A stretch of 64,000 bases of DNA, taken from assembly GCA_963693085.1 (NCBI GenBank), contig OY856413.1:544840379-544904378 (forward strand). Reading direction: 5' to 3'. The position numbers and the translations under genes were made by a program. The notes beneath the pieces were generated by a model. It ran no database searches. It was not told the DNA's origin and worked only from the letters and a program-made list of their open reading frames with translations. Below, piece after piece: positions 34,519-49,900 of the stretch. Numbering within the stretch: position 1 is the stretch's first letter; every line of letters begins with the position of its first letter. This stretch comes from Alisma plantago-aquatica (lineage: Eukaryota > Streptophyta > Magnoliopsida > Alismatales > Alismataceae).

Positions 34519-34797
34519 TAACCTTTAGTTGTCGGTTTATTAGTTAATAACCAACGCCATATGTTAAATTTTGGAGGTAATTTTTTTTGCTGGAAATTTT
34601 GGATTTGACGGTTAATTTTAGGTGTCAGTTTGTTATTAAGGAACCGACACTGAATAAAAGCGATACCCATGTCTGGTATCCCTTCACAGATTGATGTCAG
34701 TTTATTTTATAAACTGATGCTGTATTGTTTATGTGTCTGTGTATTTATACAACCAACGCCTTTAAAAGTGACGTTATAAGCCATTTCTGTAGTAGTG
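34519..34797. repeat. CACTA right terminal region with subterminal repeats
   Basis: Repeated GTCGGTTTAT, GTCAGTTT, AACCGACAC and similar words in both orientations up to the terminal CACTA. With 32960-33311 it forms the end upstream of the transposase gene. It corresponds to 60087-60540 of copy 3, inverted. Confidence 0.8.
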
Positions 34798-34949
34798 TAT
34801 GATTATATTTACATATCCGTCAGTCAAACGAATTTCATTGTGATTCTGATGAGATATTGTTTAAATAGAAGAAATGGAGTAAATGAATAATAGTAATAGC
34901 TAAGATATGATAATTAATTATTTGAATGTATTTTTTGTAAAAAATTAAC

Positions 34950-35008
34950 CTTTATATATATATATATAGAGAGAGAGATAGAGAGAGAGTGAGTGAGAGA
35001 GAGAGAGA
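34950..35008 (+). repeat. (AT)n-(GA)n tract
   Basis: Short AT tract followed by GAGAGA repeats immediately at the left edge of the 383-bp inverted-repeat element. Confidence 0.85.
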
Positions 35009-35391
35009 GGCTAGAATACACTCGAGTGTAAAGATCGCATGAATACACTCAAGTGTGTTTTCATATCAAGACTATTTTTACAAAATGTAAATCATTGATC
35101 TTCACCGTCATACTATAAGTAGACTACATACAAAATTTGAGCCCATTTGGATGAGTGTAAGTCACTCATCCAAGGCCAACAAAATTGTCGTGTGAAACTA
35201 ATTTCAAATATATAACTGTTGCAGTCTTTATAACATGACCTATAAATGTCCAAATGTGCTCAAATTTTGTGTATGAGCTATTCACAACATGTTTAAGAAG
35301 ATCAACGGGTTAGCTTTTTAAAAAAAATATTGCATCATGAAAAACTACTTGAGTGTATTCTGCTCCAAATACACTCGAGTGTATTCTAGCC
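35009..35391. mobile_element. 383-bp inverted-repeat element (MITE), copy A, inside a microsatellite
   Basis: Both ends carry a 22-bp perfect inverted repeat: GGCTAGAATACACTCG onward at the left, and its complement ending CGAGTGTATTCTAGCC at the right. Each includes the palindrome TACACTCGAGTGTA. It is flanked by (AT)n(GA)n at the left and (CT)n(AT)n at the right. A second copy lies at 40869-41252. No coding sequence. Rice Micron MITEs are known to target (TA)n, but I do not claim this is Micron. Confidence 0.85.
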
Positions 35392-35394
35392 TGA

Positions 35395-35452
<58 letters not shown>
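35392..35452 (+). repeat. (CT)n-(AT)n tract
   Basis: Mirror image of the tract on the other side of the 383-bp element. Confidence 0.9.
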
Positions 35453-35455
<3 letters not shown>

Positions 35456-35519
35456 TACCCGTGTGGGTAATTAATGTACTTAATTAGTTACTCATATATC
35501 GATTTTATAAAAGGAATGC

Positions 35520-35735
35520 AAATATTTGTAATGAGATAGTCAAAATCGTAATGAAATGACTAAAATTGTAATAGAAAGACTCATTTTACAATACAACACG
35601 AATTGTTTACTATTGTGTCATATATATATATATCATATCTACTGCTTTCAGAGGGACCATTTAAATTTCACATTATATTTACAAAATGAGTCTTTCTATT
35701 ATAAATTTGGTCATCTCATTACAATTATATGCCTT
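35520..35735. repeat. Foldback sequence
   Basis: GACTAAAATTGTAATAGAAAGACTCATTTT at 35560-35595 in shortened form (key arms TAATAGAAAGACTCATTTT and AAAATGAGTCTTTCTATTA) pairs with about 35680-35715. Outer arms GTAATGAGAT and ATCTCATTAC extend the pairing. This is a small MITE-like foldback without clear duplications. Confidence 0.65.
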
Positions 35736-35783
35736 CATGTAAAAAACCTGATACAAGGATAATAAAAATTAATTACCAGAGCA

Positions 35784-35785
<2 letters not shown>

Positions 35786-35872
<87 letters not shown>
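35786..35872 (+). repeat. (AT)n microsatellite
   Basis: Uninterrupted AT dinucleotides, about 85 bp, at the left edge of the 1-kb repeat. Confidence 0.97.
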
Positions 35873-35874
<2 letters not shown>

Positions 35875-36784
35875 AGAGAGGGGGGGAATGGGCTAGAATA
35901 TAGTCAATTGTATCCTCAATAGAATCACATTTTCTACCGTTTGATTGAGCCAATAAAAAAAATATCCTCTCTCTCGTTGTGGTGACCTCACCTTCTCTTG
36001 TCTTTCAAAAGCTACTTTGATTCTCCTTTTTGCTAGTGCTGCTAATTGTTAATTGTCAGTTAGATTTATCATAAATCCTTCATCACATACAACCAAATTT
36101 GTGCTACTTCTCACACTTTGCACCATCAACTCTACGACGACATCGTATTCTTTTAATGTTGGTTTGGATCTTGAATTGCATACACTCTTCAGACAATTTA
36201 TGTGCCAACTTGTCGCCTTATATTATATATGATGTGATATATATAAGTACTAGATACACATATACAATGTATTGAATATCGATTATGTTGTTGGATGTAC
36301 ATACGAAAAAAACACATGAAACATATAATATCTTTATTTTGATTTTGATCAAATATAATGTAACATATATATGGCTTTCATGTCATGCCGCTATCTATTT
36401 GTTCTTCGTATAATTTTAAATTATACAATGATGTGAAATATCACCAGTGGACTTGGCGGAGAGGAGGGGACAATTAGAAGCCCACACTGAAAAGGATGAT
36501 CCTTGGAGGATTAGTGATTAAGACGATGTGATGGATCGAAAACACAAGAACTGCACAAATTAGGGATGTCTGATCAGTATACCAGCTTGCCTGATCGGAC
36601 GACAAAAAAACCCTAAAAGGATAGATTTATGATTATATTTAGATGTTGATCTCTTGGTTATTTTTCTACAACACTTGTTGCCTCAAGTTGTTGTTCTAGT
36701 TGCCAAATCATTTTATTATCGCTTGTTGTGATTGTTGTAATATATGATATGTATGATGATCTACTTGTAGTGGTGATTGGTTGG
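35873..36784 (+). repeat. 1-kb dispersed repeat, copy A
   Basis: Matches 39715-40777 along most of its length (GTTGTGGTGACCTCACCTTC, CTACTTTGATTCTCCTTTT, GATGATCCTTGGAGGATT). Both copies start at an (AT)n tract with GGGAGAGAG and end at another (AT)n tract. Short open frames are not conserved as proteins. It is probably a non-autonomous element or retroelement fragment. Confidence 0.75.

Positions 36785-37385
<601 letters not shown>

Positions 37386-37450
<65 letters not shown>
37386..37450 (+). repeat. (AT)n microsatellite
   Basis: Uninterrupted AT run at the left edge of the Copia-derived part of unit A. Confidence 0.97.
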
Positions 37451-37452
<2 letters not shown>

Positions 37453-38029
37453 TACCTCAATATAATATCAATGTTGAAGATGCCTTCTAAGTGCAATACA
37501 CATGAATACCTTGTTCGACTAAATGTGAACACGCTCAACATGGTACATTGTCTACCTAAGGAAGTGTGATAATAAGTATTTGGGACTGTAAAATAGGGTG
37601 CATATCTTATTGTATTGACCTTGGGTTGGATTTGACTAGGTGGCTTAATAGGATTAAGCACATAGAGGAACAAGATGAGATAAATTTCATATGATGGTTT
37701 ATTGACAGGAGTTGTGCAACCATCTATTCAAAATTTACATATGATGCATTTGTTAATTGTTACCTATGTTAATAGTCAAGTTTGAGTGGTTAATAATACT
37801 GGACTCATGACTTAATATATTTTGGATCTCGACTCACTAGAAGATTGCTTATTGTAATCTTTTAAATAAATAGTCAGGGCTATTAATTTGAATACAATAG
37901 CAGGAGAATAATTAATTAAAGTCTAAATCTATCAATTCAGGTTTCTCAAATTAAAATATTGACTCTTGCAAAAATCTTATATGCAAACATTAGAAACAAT
38001 CTATTTATATTGCAATTTTGTCCTTGAGA

Positions 38030-39125
38030 TAAAGAAACTCAATGGATATAACTCCTATATCTGGTCCATGATGCTTAAAATTATTCTAACACTTGAGTGT
38101 AATCTCTATGTCCTGGACACATAGTACATAATGTACCAAATCAGAACGTGCCTAAGGAGGAAAGGGAGGCTGACCATAAGCATTTTGATGATTCTTTATA
38201 TATATTAAGTGCATGATGCTTTGTTTACGAGCCATGAGATTTAGAAACAATATTAGAATATGGATTTTATTGAGATGATAATACATCTCAAGAACATTAT
38301 TCAAGAATAATTAATGTAAGAGAGGTATGATGTCTCTAAGGTGTTGTTTAAGTGCAAAGTAGTGGAAGGTATCCAGTTAGACCCCATGTATTTGGGTTAA
38401 TTATGGAAAAAATTTAGGATTTCCTTTGGGTCAAGAGTTGGCCAAATATGTGATCTTGTGATTGTTGTCATATTCATATAAATGAATTACAATATGAACA
38501 ATTTTGATGACCCATTGACAGAGCTACCAAGAATGTTGAGAACTTTGAGGGGCAAATGAATGACCAACTATATTATGTGTTGATGGTTAGCAAAGGGAAA
38601 AAAATGTCAAAGGCAAAGCTAAGAAAGGTTCTTAAGCTAGCCAAATTTTTTTTGCACTTAAAGAAAATGGAGGAGTGGGTAAGGGAGGAAATTTTCACCA
38701 TTATCACCAGTTTAGACATTGAAATGGAAATTTCCCTCTCGACCTTGAGGAATCAAAGAATAAGAAGAAAGGGATAGAGATTTCAACTTCACGTATATAA
38801 TTTGTTGAATTTAAGTTATCTACTTCTTCAACTTGAGTATTGAATACCACATTTGGATCTAACAAATGCTCAAATATGTTGGATTTGAAAAGTAGTAAAC
38901 CCTTGACCAAAGTGATGTATAACTATGCATTGCAAATGGAGAAAGAGTTGATGCCACTGCTATAGGCACCTACTAACTATCTCTAACTACTGGGATTTTA
39001 ATAGAGTTAGAGAAGTGGTATTATGTATTTTTCATGAATAGAAACATTATTTCTTTATCTTTTTTAGACAAGAATGGTTTGTAGGTTCTAATCACGGATG
39101 GTCTTGCATCCACTTCTAAAGATAA
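38030..39125 (+). pseudogene. Copia gag remains, unit A
   Basis: Strongly decayed plus-strand gag, recognisable by collinearity with unit B (41900-43020) and by a knuckle remnant at about 38692-38733. There the four metal ligands have changed to F, Y, H and F. The protease remnant at about 38925-38975 reads around GERVDATAIGT. Many stops and shifts; no functional product. Confidence 0.7.
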
Positions 39126-39130
39126 TATCC

Positions 39131-39335
39131 TTTATTGCAAACCCATTACAACTAGATGTTTCCACTTAATCCCCATCCGGCTTCTCACTCCCAACTGCTA
39201 CATTGTACACCCATAGCCAAGCCTTGTGTCTTCTCAAAAGGGGCGGCGAGCCACTTGTTCCATGATGCCACCACTTAGGGAAAGACAGGTGAGGAGAGAA
39301 TATTAGTCGATTAGGATTTAGATTTTAGAATAATG
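39131..39335 (+). repeat. Dispersed repeat, copy 2
   Basis: Second copy of 2868-3085. It marks the start of duplicated unit B. The kinase-like sequence that follows copy 1 is absent here. Confidence 0.75.
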
Positions 39336-39555
39336 GATTGATCATGTTTGGATAATAATAAGAAGCATGAGTTAGTCTAAATTTAGTTTGATTTTGATAT
39401 GATTATATTTACATAGCCTTTAGTCAAACGAATTTCATTGTGATTATGATGAGATTATGTTTTAGTAGCACAAATAGAATAACTGAATAATAGTAATAAC
39501 TGAGATGTGATAATGAATTACTTAAATATAATCTTAGGAAACAAATTGACCTTAT

Positions 39556-40777
<1,222 letters not shown>

Positions 40778-40865
<88 letters not shown>

Positions 40866-40868
40866 TCA
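40778..40868 (+). repeat. (AT)n-(GA)n tract
   Basis: AT run then GA run ending in GAGTCA at the edge of the inverted-repeat element. Confidence 0.95.
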
Positions 40869-41252
40869 GGCTAGAATACACTCGAGTGTACGAATCACAC
40901 GAATACACTCAAGTGTGTTTGCATATCAAGACTATTTTTTGCAAAATGTAAACCATTGATCTTCACTGTCATACTATAACTAGGCTACATACAAATTTGG
41001 ATCCCATTTGGATGAGTGTAAGTCACTCATCTAAGGGCAACAAAATCGACACACGAAACTAATTTGAAATGCATAATTTTTGCGATCTTCATAACATGAG
41101 CTATACATATCCAAATGTACTCAAATTTTGTGTATGAGTTGTTCACAAGATCTTTAAGAAGATCAATGGATCAAGTTTTCAAAAACAATATTGCATCATG
41201 AAAAACTACTTGAGTGTATTCTGCTCCGGATACACTCGAGTTTATTCTAGCC
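40869..41252. mobile_element. 384-bp inverted-repeat element (MITE), copy B
   Basis: Same termini and body as 35009-35391 (words GCATCATGAAAAACTACTTG and AGTGTAAGTCACTCATC shared), with one mismatch between its ends. It sits in (AT)n(GA)n / (CT)n(AT)n. It occupies a different (AT)n tract of the duplicated unit than copy A does. Confidence 0.87.
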
Positions 41253-41255
41253 TAA

Positions 41256-41305
<50 letters not shown>
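41253..41305 (+). repeat. (CT)n-(AT)n tract
   Basis: Right-hand microsatellite of the inverted-repeat element, copy B. Confidence 0.95.
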
Positions 41306-41307
<2 letters not shown>

Positions 41308-41899
41308 CTCTCAATATGATATTAATGTTGAATATGCCTTCCTAAGTGCAATACACATGGAAATTTTGTTTGACTAAGTGTGGGAACGCTCATCATGGTG
41401 CATTGTCTACCTCAGGAAGTGTGATAATAAGTATTTGGGCCTGTAAAGTAGGGTGCATATCTTATTGTATTGACCTTGGGTTGGATTTGAATAGGTGGTC
41501 TTAATAGGATTAAGCACCTAGAGGTATAAGATGACATATATTTCATATGATGATTTATTGACATGGAATTGTGCAACCATCTATTCAAAAATTACATATT
41601 AAGAAATTGGTAATTATTACCTATCGTAATAGTCAAGTCATGAGTGGTCAATCATACTTGACTCATGACTTAATATATTTTTTATCTTGACTCACTAGAA
41701 GATTGCTTGTTCTAAACTTTTGAATTATTAATCAATACTATTAATTTAAATACAATAGTGGGAGAATAATTAATTAAAGTCCAAATCCATCAAATCAGAT
41801 ATCTCAAATTAAAGTATTGACTCTCAAAAAATATCTTACATGTAGATCAATGGCATACAGTAACCACAATCTATTTGCAGTACTGCAATTCAATCCTTG

Positions 41900-44800
41900 A
41901 GAAAAAGAAACTCATTGGAAATAACTCTAACAACTGGTTCACGATTCTTAGAATTGTTCTCACACTTGAGTGTAATCTCTATGTCCTAGACACATAGTAC
42001 CTAATGTACCGACTCCGAATGATCTTAGAGAGGAAAGGGAGTCTGACTAGAAGCATTCTGATGATGCTATATACATCAAGTTCATGATGCCTTGATTCAT
42101 GAGTCATGAGATTCTAAAGCAACATGAGAACATGGATGTTATTGAGATGATAACACATCTCAAGAACTTGTATCAGAAATTAGCAAGGTAAGAGAGGTAT
42201 GATGTCTCTAAGGCGTTGTTTAAGTGCAAAATAGTAGAAGGTGATCCAGTTAGACCCCATGTCCTCAGGTTCATTGGGTATGTGGAAAATATTTGGGATT
42301 TCCTTCGGATCAAGAATTGGACACAGATGTGATCTTGCAATCATTGTTGGATTCATATAAATGAAGTACAACATGAACAATTTTGATAACCCATTGACAG
42401 AGCTACCTGGCATGTTGAAACTGATGAGGGGAAAATGAAAGACAAGCTATATTCTATATTGATGGTCAACAAAGGAATAAAGGGTCAAAGGTAAAGCTAA
42501 GAAAGGTTCTAAAGCTAGCCAAAAGTTTTCTGCACTTAATGAAAATGGAGGAGTGGGTAAGGGAGGCAATTGTCACTATTGTCATGAGGCTAGATATTGA
42601 AACCAAAATTGCCCTCTCTACCTTAAAGAGCCGAAGACCAAGAAGAAAATGATAGAGATCTCAACTTCAGGTATATATGTTACATAAATAAAGTTATCTA
42701 CTTCTTCAACTTGAGTATTGGATACCAGATTTGGATCTCATATATGCTCAAATATGCAGTATTTGAAAAGAAGTAGACCCTTGAAAAAAGGAGATGCATA
42801 ACTACACATTGCAAATGGAGAAAGAGTTGATGCCACTACTATAGGAACCAACTATTTATCTCTAATCTGTGGGCATCTAATAGAGTTAGGGAAGTGCTTT
42901 TATATATTTTTCAATAATAGAAACATTATTTCTTTATCTTGTTTGTACGATAATGATTTTTAGATCTAATAAAGAATGGTCTTTCCTTTGTTTCTAAAGA
43001 TGAGATCATTTATGGCAGTCCCCTATGTATTATGATTTATATTTATTAGATATTGAGACACATGTCTATAACATAAATAATAAGAAGATAAAGCTCAATG
43101 AATCAAACAAAACTTATCTTTCGCATTGTTTTCTAGGGTACTAAAATGAGAAGCACGTCTCTAAGCTCCATAAAGATGCTAATCTTTTGATTTTGAATCA
43201 ATAGAGACATGTTAATCTTGTTTGTTGTGTAAGATAACAATATGATCTTTCACTAGGAACAATGAGAGAGAATGTGACCATTAAGACTCATACATACTGA
43301 TATGTATGGACCTATTAGCCCAAGTTATACAGTTAGATATCAATACTTCATTATTTTTATTGATGACTTCAATAGATGTGTATATGTGTATCTTATGAAA
43401 TGCAAATCGATATCCTTTGATAAGTTTAGAGGATTCATGAATGAATTACAAAATTAACTTGGCAAAAGAATTAAAGAACTTCGATCAGATCGAGGTGGTG
43501 ATTACTTAAGCCAAGAGTTTGAGATGCTTCTGAGAAATTATAATGTTGTGTCACAATGGACTCCACCTGGAACACCTTAACATTGTGGTACATCATAAAG
43601 AAGGAATCACACCTTTTTGGACATGGTACACCAATGATGAGTTTAGATGTTCTTTAGATTTCTTTCTGGGGATGATCTCTTGAAACTGATGTGTTTACAC
43701 TTAACTAAGTACCTTTGAAATTTGTTAAAAAGATATGATATGAGATGTGGAACATGAAACATCCCAATATGTCTTTCATGAAAGTTTATGGATGTGAAGC
43801 TTATGTCAATAAGCAGTTTTGTAAAAATCTTGGACCCAAATTGGAAAAATGTATCTTTGTTGGATACCGTAAGAAAACTAAGTGTTACTACTATTTTCCA
43901 TCTAACAACAAATGTTTGTTGTCATAACTAATGTATCCCTAATAAATGAATTTGTTTTCATAGGATTAATGGTAATAAAGTAAGGATTGAAGAAGTTCAT
44001 GACCACCAAGATAACACTAGATCTATGGAGGTAGATAAGGAACAAGAGGAACCACAAAATGTTGTGGAACCTCAAGTCCCTATCGTAATACAAGAACCTC
44101 AAAGGCCTAGTAGGGCATGTCATGAGCTAGAGAGATATACATTTCTTGTGATTCAAGAAGATGATGTGTTTGTCATTGAACATGATGAGAAACTACCTAA
44201 AATGAAGCTATTGAGGGACCAAATTCTGAGAAATTACTTGAACCCATTAGATATGAGATGGACTCCATGTAAAACAATAAGGCATGGACCATGGTGGATC
44301 CACCTAAAGGGGTAAAAGCCATAGGGTGCAAATGGGTCTTTAAGAAGACCAACACAGAAGGCAATGCACAAACATACATAGGTAGACCAATTACAAAAGA
44401 TTTCAAACATGTTTAAGGTGTTGACTATGAAAAAACTTTTTCTTCCATTACCATGGTTAAATCCATTAGGATGATGTTTGTCATTATAGCTTAACATGAA
44501 TATGAGATTTACCAAATGGATGCTATAACTACTTTTGTTAATGAAAATCTTCTAGAGGATGTATACATGATGAAATTCGAAGGTTTTATCACTCCAAACG
44601 ATGTGAATAAAGTATATAAGCCAAAAAGGTCGATCTATGGAACTCAACAAGCATCTCAAAGATGGAATTTTTGTTTTCATGAGACAATCAAATTGTTTCA
44701 ATTTATCCATAATGAAGATGAACCTTTGGTTTATAAGAATATTAGTGGGAGCATTATTGTATTTCTTGTATTGGATGTAGATGATATACCATTGATGGAA

Positions 44801-44900
44801 AACAAGATACCTACTTTACAATTAGTTAAAACATGGTTGGGAAATAACCTTATTATTGAAGGATGTAGGTGAAGCTATCGAGGAATAAGGATAACAGAGA
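41900..44900 (+). pseudogene. Copia gag-pol, decayed, plus strand
   Basis: In order: gag N-part (LRIVLTLECNLYVLD, about 41950), gag core (YDVSKALFKCKIVEGDPVRPH at about 42190-42260, frames restored only locally), zinc knuckle at 42571-42612 (C, C, Tyr in place of His, C), protease region near 42812-42850, and integrase (LHKDANLLILNQ near 43170; RSDRGGDYLSQEFEML near 43477). The integrase C-part is at 43745-43927 (VYGCEAYVNKQFCKNLGPKLEK). Reverse transcriptase is at about 44230-44880 (EDVYMMKFEGF, RSIYGTQQASQRW, and LDVDDIPL where the YVDD box should be). Many stops and frameshifts. RNase H and the 3' LTR are not seen before the next repeat. Copia order (integrase before reverse transcriptase) is clear. 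Confidence 0.88.
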
Positions 44901-45059
44901 AGGCAGTGGAAACAAATAATTTGTCCATGTTCCTTAATCAGGGAATCACGTCAACAACAATGTATCTAGGAAACAATGTAGAAAGATATATGCCTATTCC
45001 TAGAGAAAGTCCAGTGAAAATCTTGCACGGTGATGTGCACTCTTTGAAAGACACACATG

Positions 45060-46837
45060 AACAACTACAGATGACAACCTCCTAGTACAAAACCACAGAC
45101 GGTGATGGTTGTTGTCCTCCTAGCGTGGCGGTAATGGCCTCCATGTCTCGACATACTCCATGCAGACCATTGTGAACTCCAAGTTATTCTACTAGAGCCA
45201 ATCAGAAGGATTTGTCCCTTCAAACGTCAATCTACTAGTGTTGACTTGGTATCCCTTGTTATCTCTCCCTTGCTTTCTCTCCCTTTCTATAAGACTTTCT
45301 CGGGATCTCACATTACCACAACTGTGAGAGGACAACAATTGTCAGTGTTTATTGTTATGCCTTCTGAAAGCCTTGATTGCCCCCAATTTATATTATAGCA
45401 AGGGTCAGGGTTTCCAGATCATCTGGGGGTTGAAGAGATAGAATTTAATGAATTTTTAGGAAGCTACAATGTCAAACCCATCAGTTCACATGTGAAACAA
45501 TTGGTTCAACACTTGACCTGGTTAGTTCGCTATGTTTCCTATTCACATATATTTTGGCTTCCAATGTAACAATTAATGAACTACATGATGTCATCATCAA
45601 TCCTTGATCCAAACTCAATAATCATTGAACTAAGCAATTCACAAGTTGAACTGGTCATTTCAAACTTCAAATTGGTTGGTTCACTAATTGAACCAATTGA
45701 TTCATGTCCTAGTTTAAGCAATGTTTAGCCAATGTTGTTCAAATTGACCTAACACTTGAATCGATCGGTTCACAATCTTGTCAGTCAATTTCCAACCATT
45801 GTTATTTAGAATTAATACCTAATCAATTTAGTATTAAAGTTAAACCATATTCATCCATAAACTCATTTCCTAGGTGCATCCTATGTGTGTGACCCTATAG
45901 GTCCCAAGTTACATTGGTAACAAATGTCCTAACTAATTTATGACATCCCAAGCAATGAGTAGTATCTAGTAACACATTATTACTATCCAAACAATTGGAA
46001 AGTTAGAGAACAAATTCAACCTATAGTCTGTGATTAGTGTTATAGTGATCATATAGTTCCTTTGTCTCTGATATCTAGATTACACTAGAGGCATGGAATC
46101 ATCATCCTCTCAATGTTCAATCCATGTGTCTTGAACTACAATAGGTTGTCTGAGAAGCATGTGAGCTCACATATCACATATTGAGTCACATGAGTATGTC
46201 CATACATTTCTCAGTCTCTTTTATCAAGTGAGCCATGATATCAATCTCCTGTAGAAGGGACAAATCTCATCTACATCACTCACACTCAATCCTAATGTGT
46301 CACAATGTACCCGAGCACAACCTTTATGGCAACCCTTATTCAAGGTCACGTTCGATGGTGTCAAAATACATTGAGCGACATGTGATGAGTGTAATGAATT
46401 TAGGTCTAAGAACCACAATCACCACTATCACTATGAGAGCTGATTCTGACTACCATTTTGTTGTTTCCATGTATCACTCTCAAGATGGGTATGTTTTATT
46501 CTCTAATGTGTACCTATGTCCTTGGTTTGATCTCTAACATGTTCTCTAGTTTTGTGTATTACTACTCTCTATTTTGCTTGCATAGTAATATACGACCAGG
46601 GACATAACAAGAATGTCTGTACTCTTATCATACATATGATCTCATTGTTTAGATCCTCAACCTAAAGCCATATGTCATCGACCAACATCATTCCTTAGGC
46701 ATCTACCATATTTCTGTCATCATCACATGATTGAAACAAACAAAATAAATGGAATTACCTTTATCATTATTGAATCAAGAATATGATGCACCATGACAAT
46801 CATCACATGATTGGCTCTATGGGAAGACATAGCAACA
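45060..46837 (-). repeat. LTR-like sequence, probably the 3' LTR of the minus-strand Copia
   Basis: On the minus strand a purine-rich GATCTAAGTGAAAGTTAGAG (46839-46860), typical before a Copia 3' LTR, is followed by TGTTGCTATG from 46837. The stretch to the left is non-coding and contains many GGTTCA/TGAACC words (about 45500-45780). The left boundary is uncertain and no second LTR copy is visible to confirm it. Confidence 0.45.
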
Positions 46838-46949
46838 TACTCTAACTTTCACTTAGATCCAATCACTAGCAAATCTTATTCCAAGTGATCTTAACATATC
46901 CATCATGTTTTCTATGTGCCAGGACTTTTATGGCGGGTTAGCAACATTT

Positions 46950-49900
46950 GCTTACAATCAGTATTTTGCAAATTTTCACATCTCTTCATTGTATGACTTC
47001 TCGAATGAGATGAAATTGTCATAGTATGCTATATGAGATTCCTTGCCTATCTAGTAGATCCATCATTTTCTGTGTGTTTCCACTTTGTCATCAATGGTTG
47101 GAACCTCACACAAGTTCATCTACATGAACTTCTTGATCCATACAGTATCCTCAGATATTTTTTAAAATAGGAAAGTACTCAGCTTCTATTGTAGAATTTA
47201 AACAATTGTCTCTTGATTGAAACTCTTCTAGCTTACAATTCTCATTTTAAGGTCAAACTCAAATTTATATTATCATTTTAGAAGTTGGCATCTATGTAAC
47301 CCTTTACACACAACTCTTCCTTATTACCATAACCAAGGAACTCATTCTTTTAGTGCTTCTCAAGTACTTAAGGATGTTCTTTATCGCAGTCTAGTGACTT
47401 TCACTAGGATCTGGCATATATCCGTTCGTCATGTCCAATACATATAAAACAACTGGATGAGTACATAATATTGAATGCAATTGGCATTTGACTCATGTAT
47501 TTATATTCTTCACAAGAACTGGGAAACTAAGATCCTGCGAGACGTATTCCCTGAGACATGGACAAATTTTCTCTTATTAAGTACTCTATGTTGAACCCCT
47601 TCAACATCTTTCCAATGTGTGTGCTCTTACTTAGGTCAAGAATCTCTCTAGATTTATCTCTATAGATCTTTATTCCTAAAATATCAAAATTTTCACCTAA
47701 CCCCTTCATAGAGAAGGTGCTTCCCAGTAGGTTTTAATATTTGTAGTATAAGAATGTTATTCTTCATCATTATGTGGAATATAAATATGCTCCCAATAAA
47801 CTTTTATAATCACATATTTCATCTTCATTTTCACTGAAGTCAACTCTTTGATTATCTTGTTCAAATCAAAATTTCCAACTCTTAGATGCTTTCTTCAATC
47901 CATAGATTGATTTTTGTGGCTTATAGACTTCATTTGCAATGATTGGATTCATAAAACCTTTTAGGTTGTGTCACACACACATCCTCTACTATATTCTTGT
48001 TAAGAAAATGCAGTCTTAACAAATATTTTCCAAATCTCATAGCCATACTAAGATGCATCGACAAGCATGACCCTGATGGATTTAATCATGGCAACTGGTA
48101 AAAGGATTTCATCATGTTCAAAAATTTGAACTTGTTTGAAATTCATTTCAATCAATCTACCCTTATAGGTTTGTACATTACCATCCATGTCAGTCTCGTT
48201 TTGAAGATCAATATGCATGTTATAGGTTTTACCCCTTCAGGTGGATCCATCAAGGTCATACCTTGTTGGTGTACATGGAGTCCATTTTGGATGTCATGGC
48301 ATCAAGCCATTTCTTAGACTCTGGTCCCTCAATAGATTTGATGTAAGTTTTTGGTTCATTTTCTATGACCAAATCACCACCTTCTTGAGCCATAAGATAT
48401 CCTAATCTTTGAAGATCAAGGCTTGTTCTACTAGATCAAGTTTTATGTTACAAAAGGAATTTGAGATTCCAAAATAATTTGTGATTCTACTTGTTCCTAC
48501 TGTACCTCTTTAGCTTCAATGTTTTTTTATTGGTCTTGAACTTTTCAAGATCTACTTTTCTCCAACTGATTCCTTTGGCATTAAGTTCCCCTTTCAAGAA
48601 TTCATCCATCCTCACAATAAACACTTTTGTTGTCGGATTGGATTATAAATGTAGTATTCAAGAAAATAAAAATTTATGTGATTTGTTGACAAACCTTTTC
48701 AAGAAACTATTTTCTTATATAAGCTTATGTTCTTAATCCTTATAAGAGAAAGTTTCCATGCCATATCTCATATGATGTCTTTTGAACTATTTTAGAAAGT
48801 ACATAGTTTGTGTAAAGCATGTGCCCATAAAGGAAATTAGAAGATTAGCTAGATTTATTGATAATAGCACCATGACTTAACAGGGTGTGATTCCTTATTT
48901 TCGATACATCATTATGTTTCAGGTGGATTTTATTGTGATACACTATCACAGTCTCTAAGAAAGTCCTCAAGCTCTTGGTTCAAAATATTTTCCTTATCGA
49001 TCATATCAAAATGTTTTAATACTTTTACCAAGTTGATTACGTACTTCAGATTTAAAGTTGTATTTCATTAAATACAATCTTCCATATCTACTAAGATTAT
49101 TAGTAAATACAATGAGGTAATTGGTAACCACCTCTAGCATTTATTCAATATGGTCTATTACATCAGTATGTATGAGTCCTAATAGAATACTCGCTCTCCC
49201 ACTACATCTAGTGAAAGGTTTTTTGTCATATTACCCAATAATTAATAGTTGTTGTCTCTATTGGTTCAATATCCAAAAGAGTCTAGACAGCCATCTTTAT
49301 AGATTCTAGAAATGCACTTCTCATTTATGTGCTCTAGATGACAATGCTATAGGTATTCATTGTTTGAGTCATCGAGTCATTTTGTATATGTGGTATGCAT
49401 ACTTTTCTCTAGAGTTATCATATATAGATTATAAGACATAGAACACTACCATATAAGATCTTATATTTTAAAATGAAACATAAATTTATTCATAATATTT
49501 TTGACCATACAAGATACATGATGTTTTCATTAATGGTAGGTACATAATAACAATTTGCTAATTCTATTATACACTCTGAATGACAGATTCCAAATGTAGT
49601 GGTAGCAACTCTTGCTTGGTATAGTTCTAGCTTACTTCTTCTTGGGTCCTGAAGTGGATATCTCTATCTCCTTCTTATTCCTAAGTTCCCCTATTTAAAG
49701 AGGACAATTCCTTTTCTAGTGTCCAAGTTGGTGACAGTGGTGGCACTTTCCTTCCTTATTCACCTCTCCCTTAGCTTTCAATGCAGAAGACTTTGTTTTT
49801 CGGCTAGCTTTAGAACACTTCTTAGCTTTTCTTTTTCCCTTGGACTTCTCTCTAATGATCATCATCATAGATTTAGGTTTTTCCTTCTTCATCTATACTT

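Larger units (their letters stand above)
4724..34797 (-). mobile_element. CACTA (En/Spm) DNA transposon, 30.1 kb including three nested insertions
   Basis: The left end CACTACTACATAAAAGCC and the right end, read inverted as CACTACTACAGAAATGGC, share the first 10 bases and most of the next few. The element is bounded by a 3-bp duplication TAT (4721-4723, 34798-34800). CACTA ends with 3-bp duplications define this superfamily. Both genes read on the minus strand: TNP2-type transposase (23157-26417) and Transposase_24/Ulp1 (19343-22921). Later insertions are a Gypsy element (5405-19111), a solo LTR (about 27511-32551) and a hAT-like element (33320-34510). Subtracting them leaves about 10.1 kb, a normal size for an autonomous member. 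Both genes carry stops, so this copy is probably dead. Confidence 0.93.
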
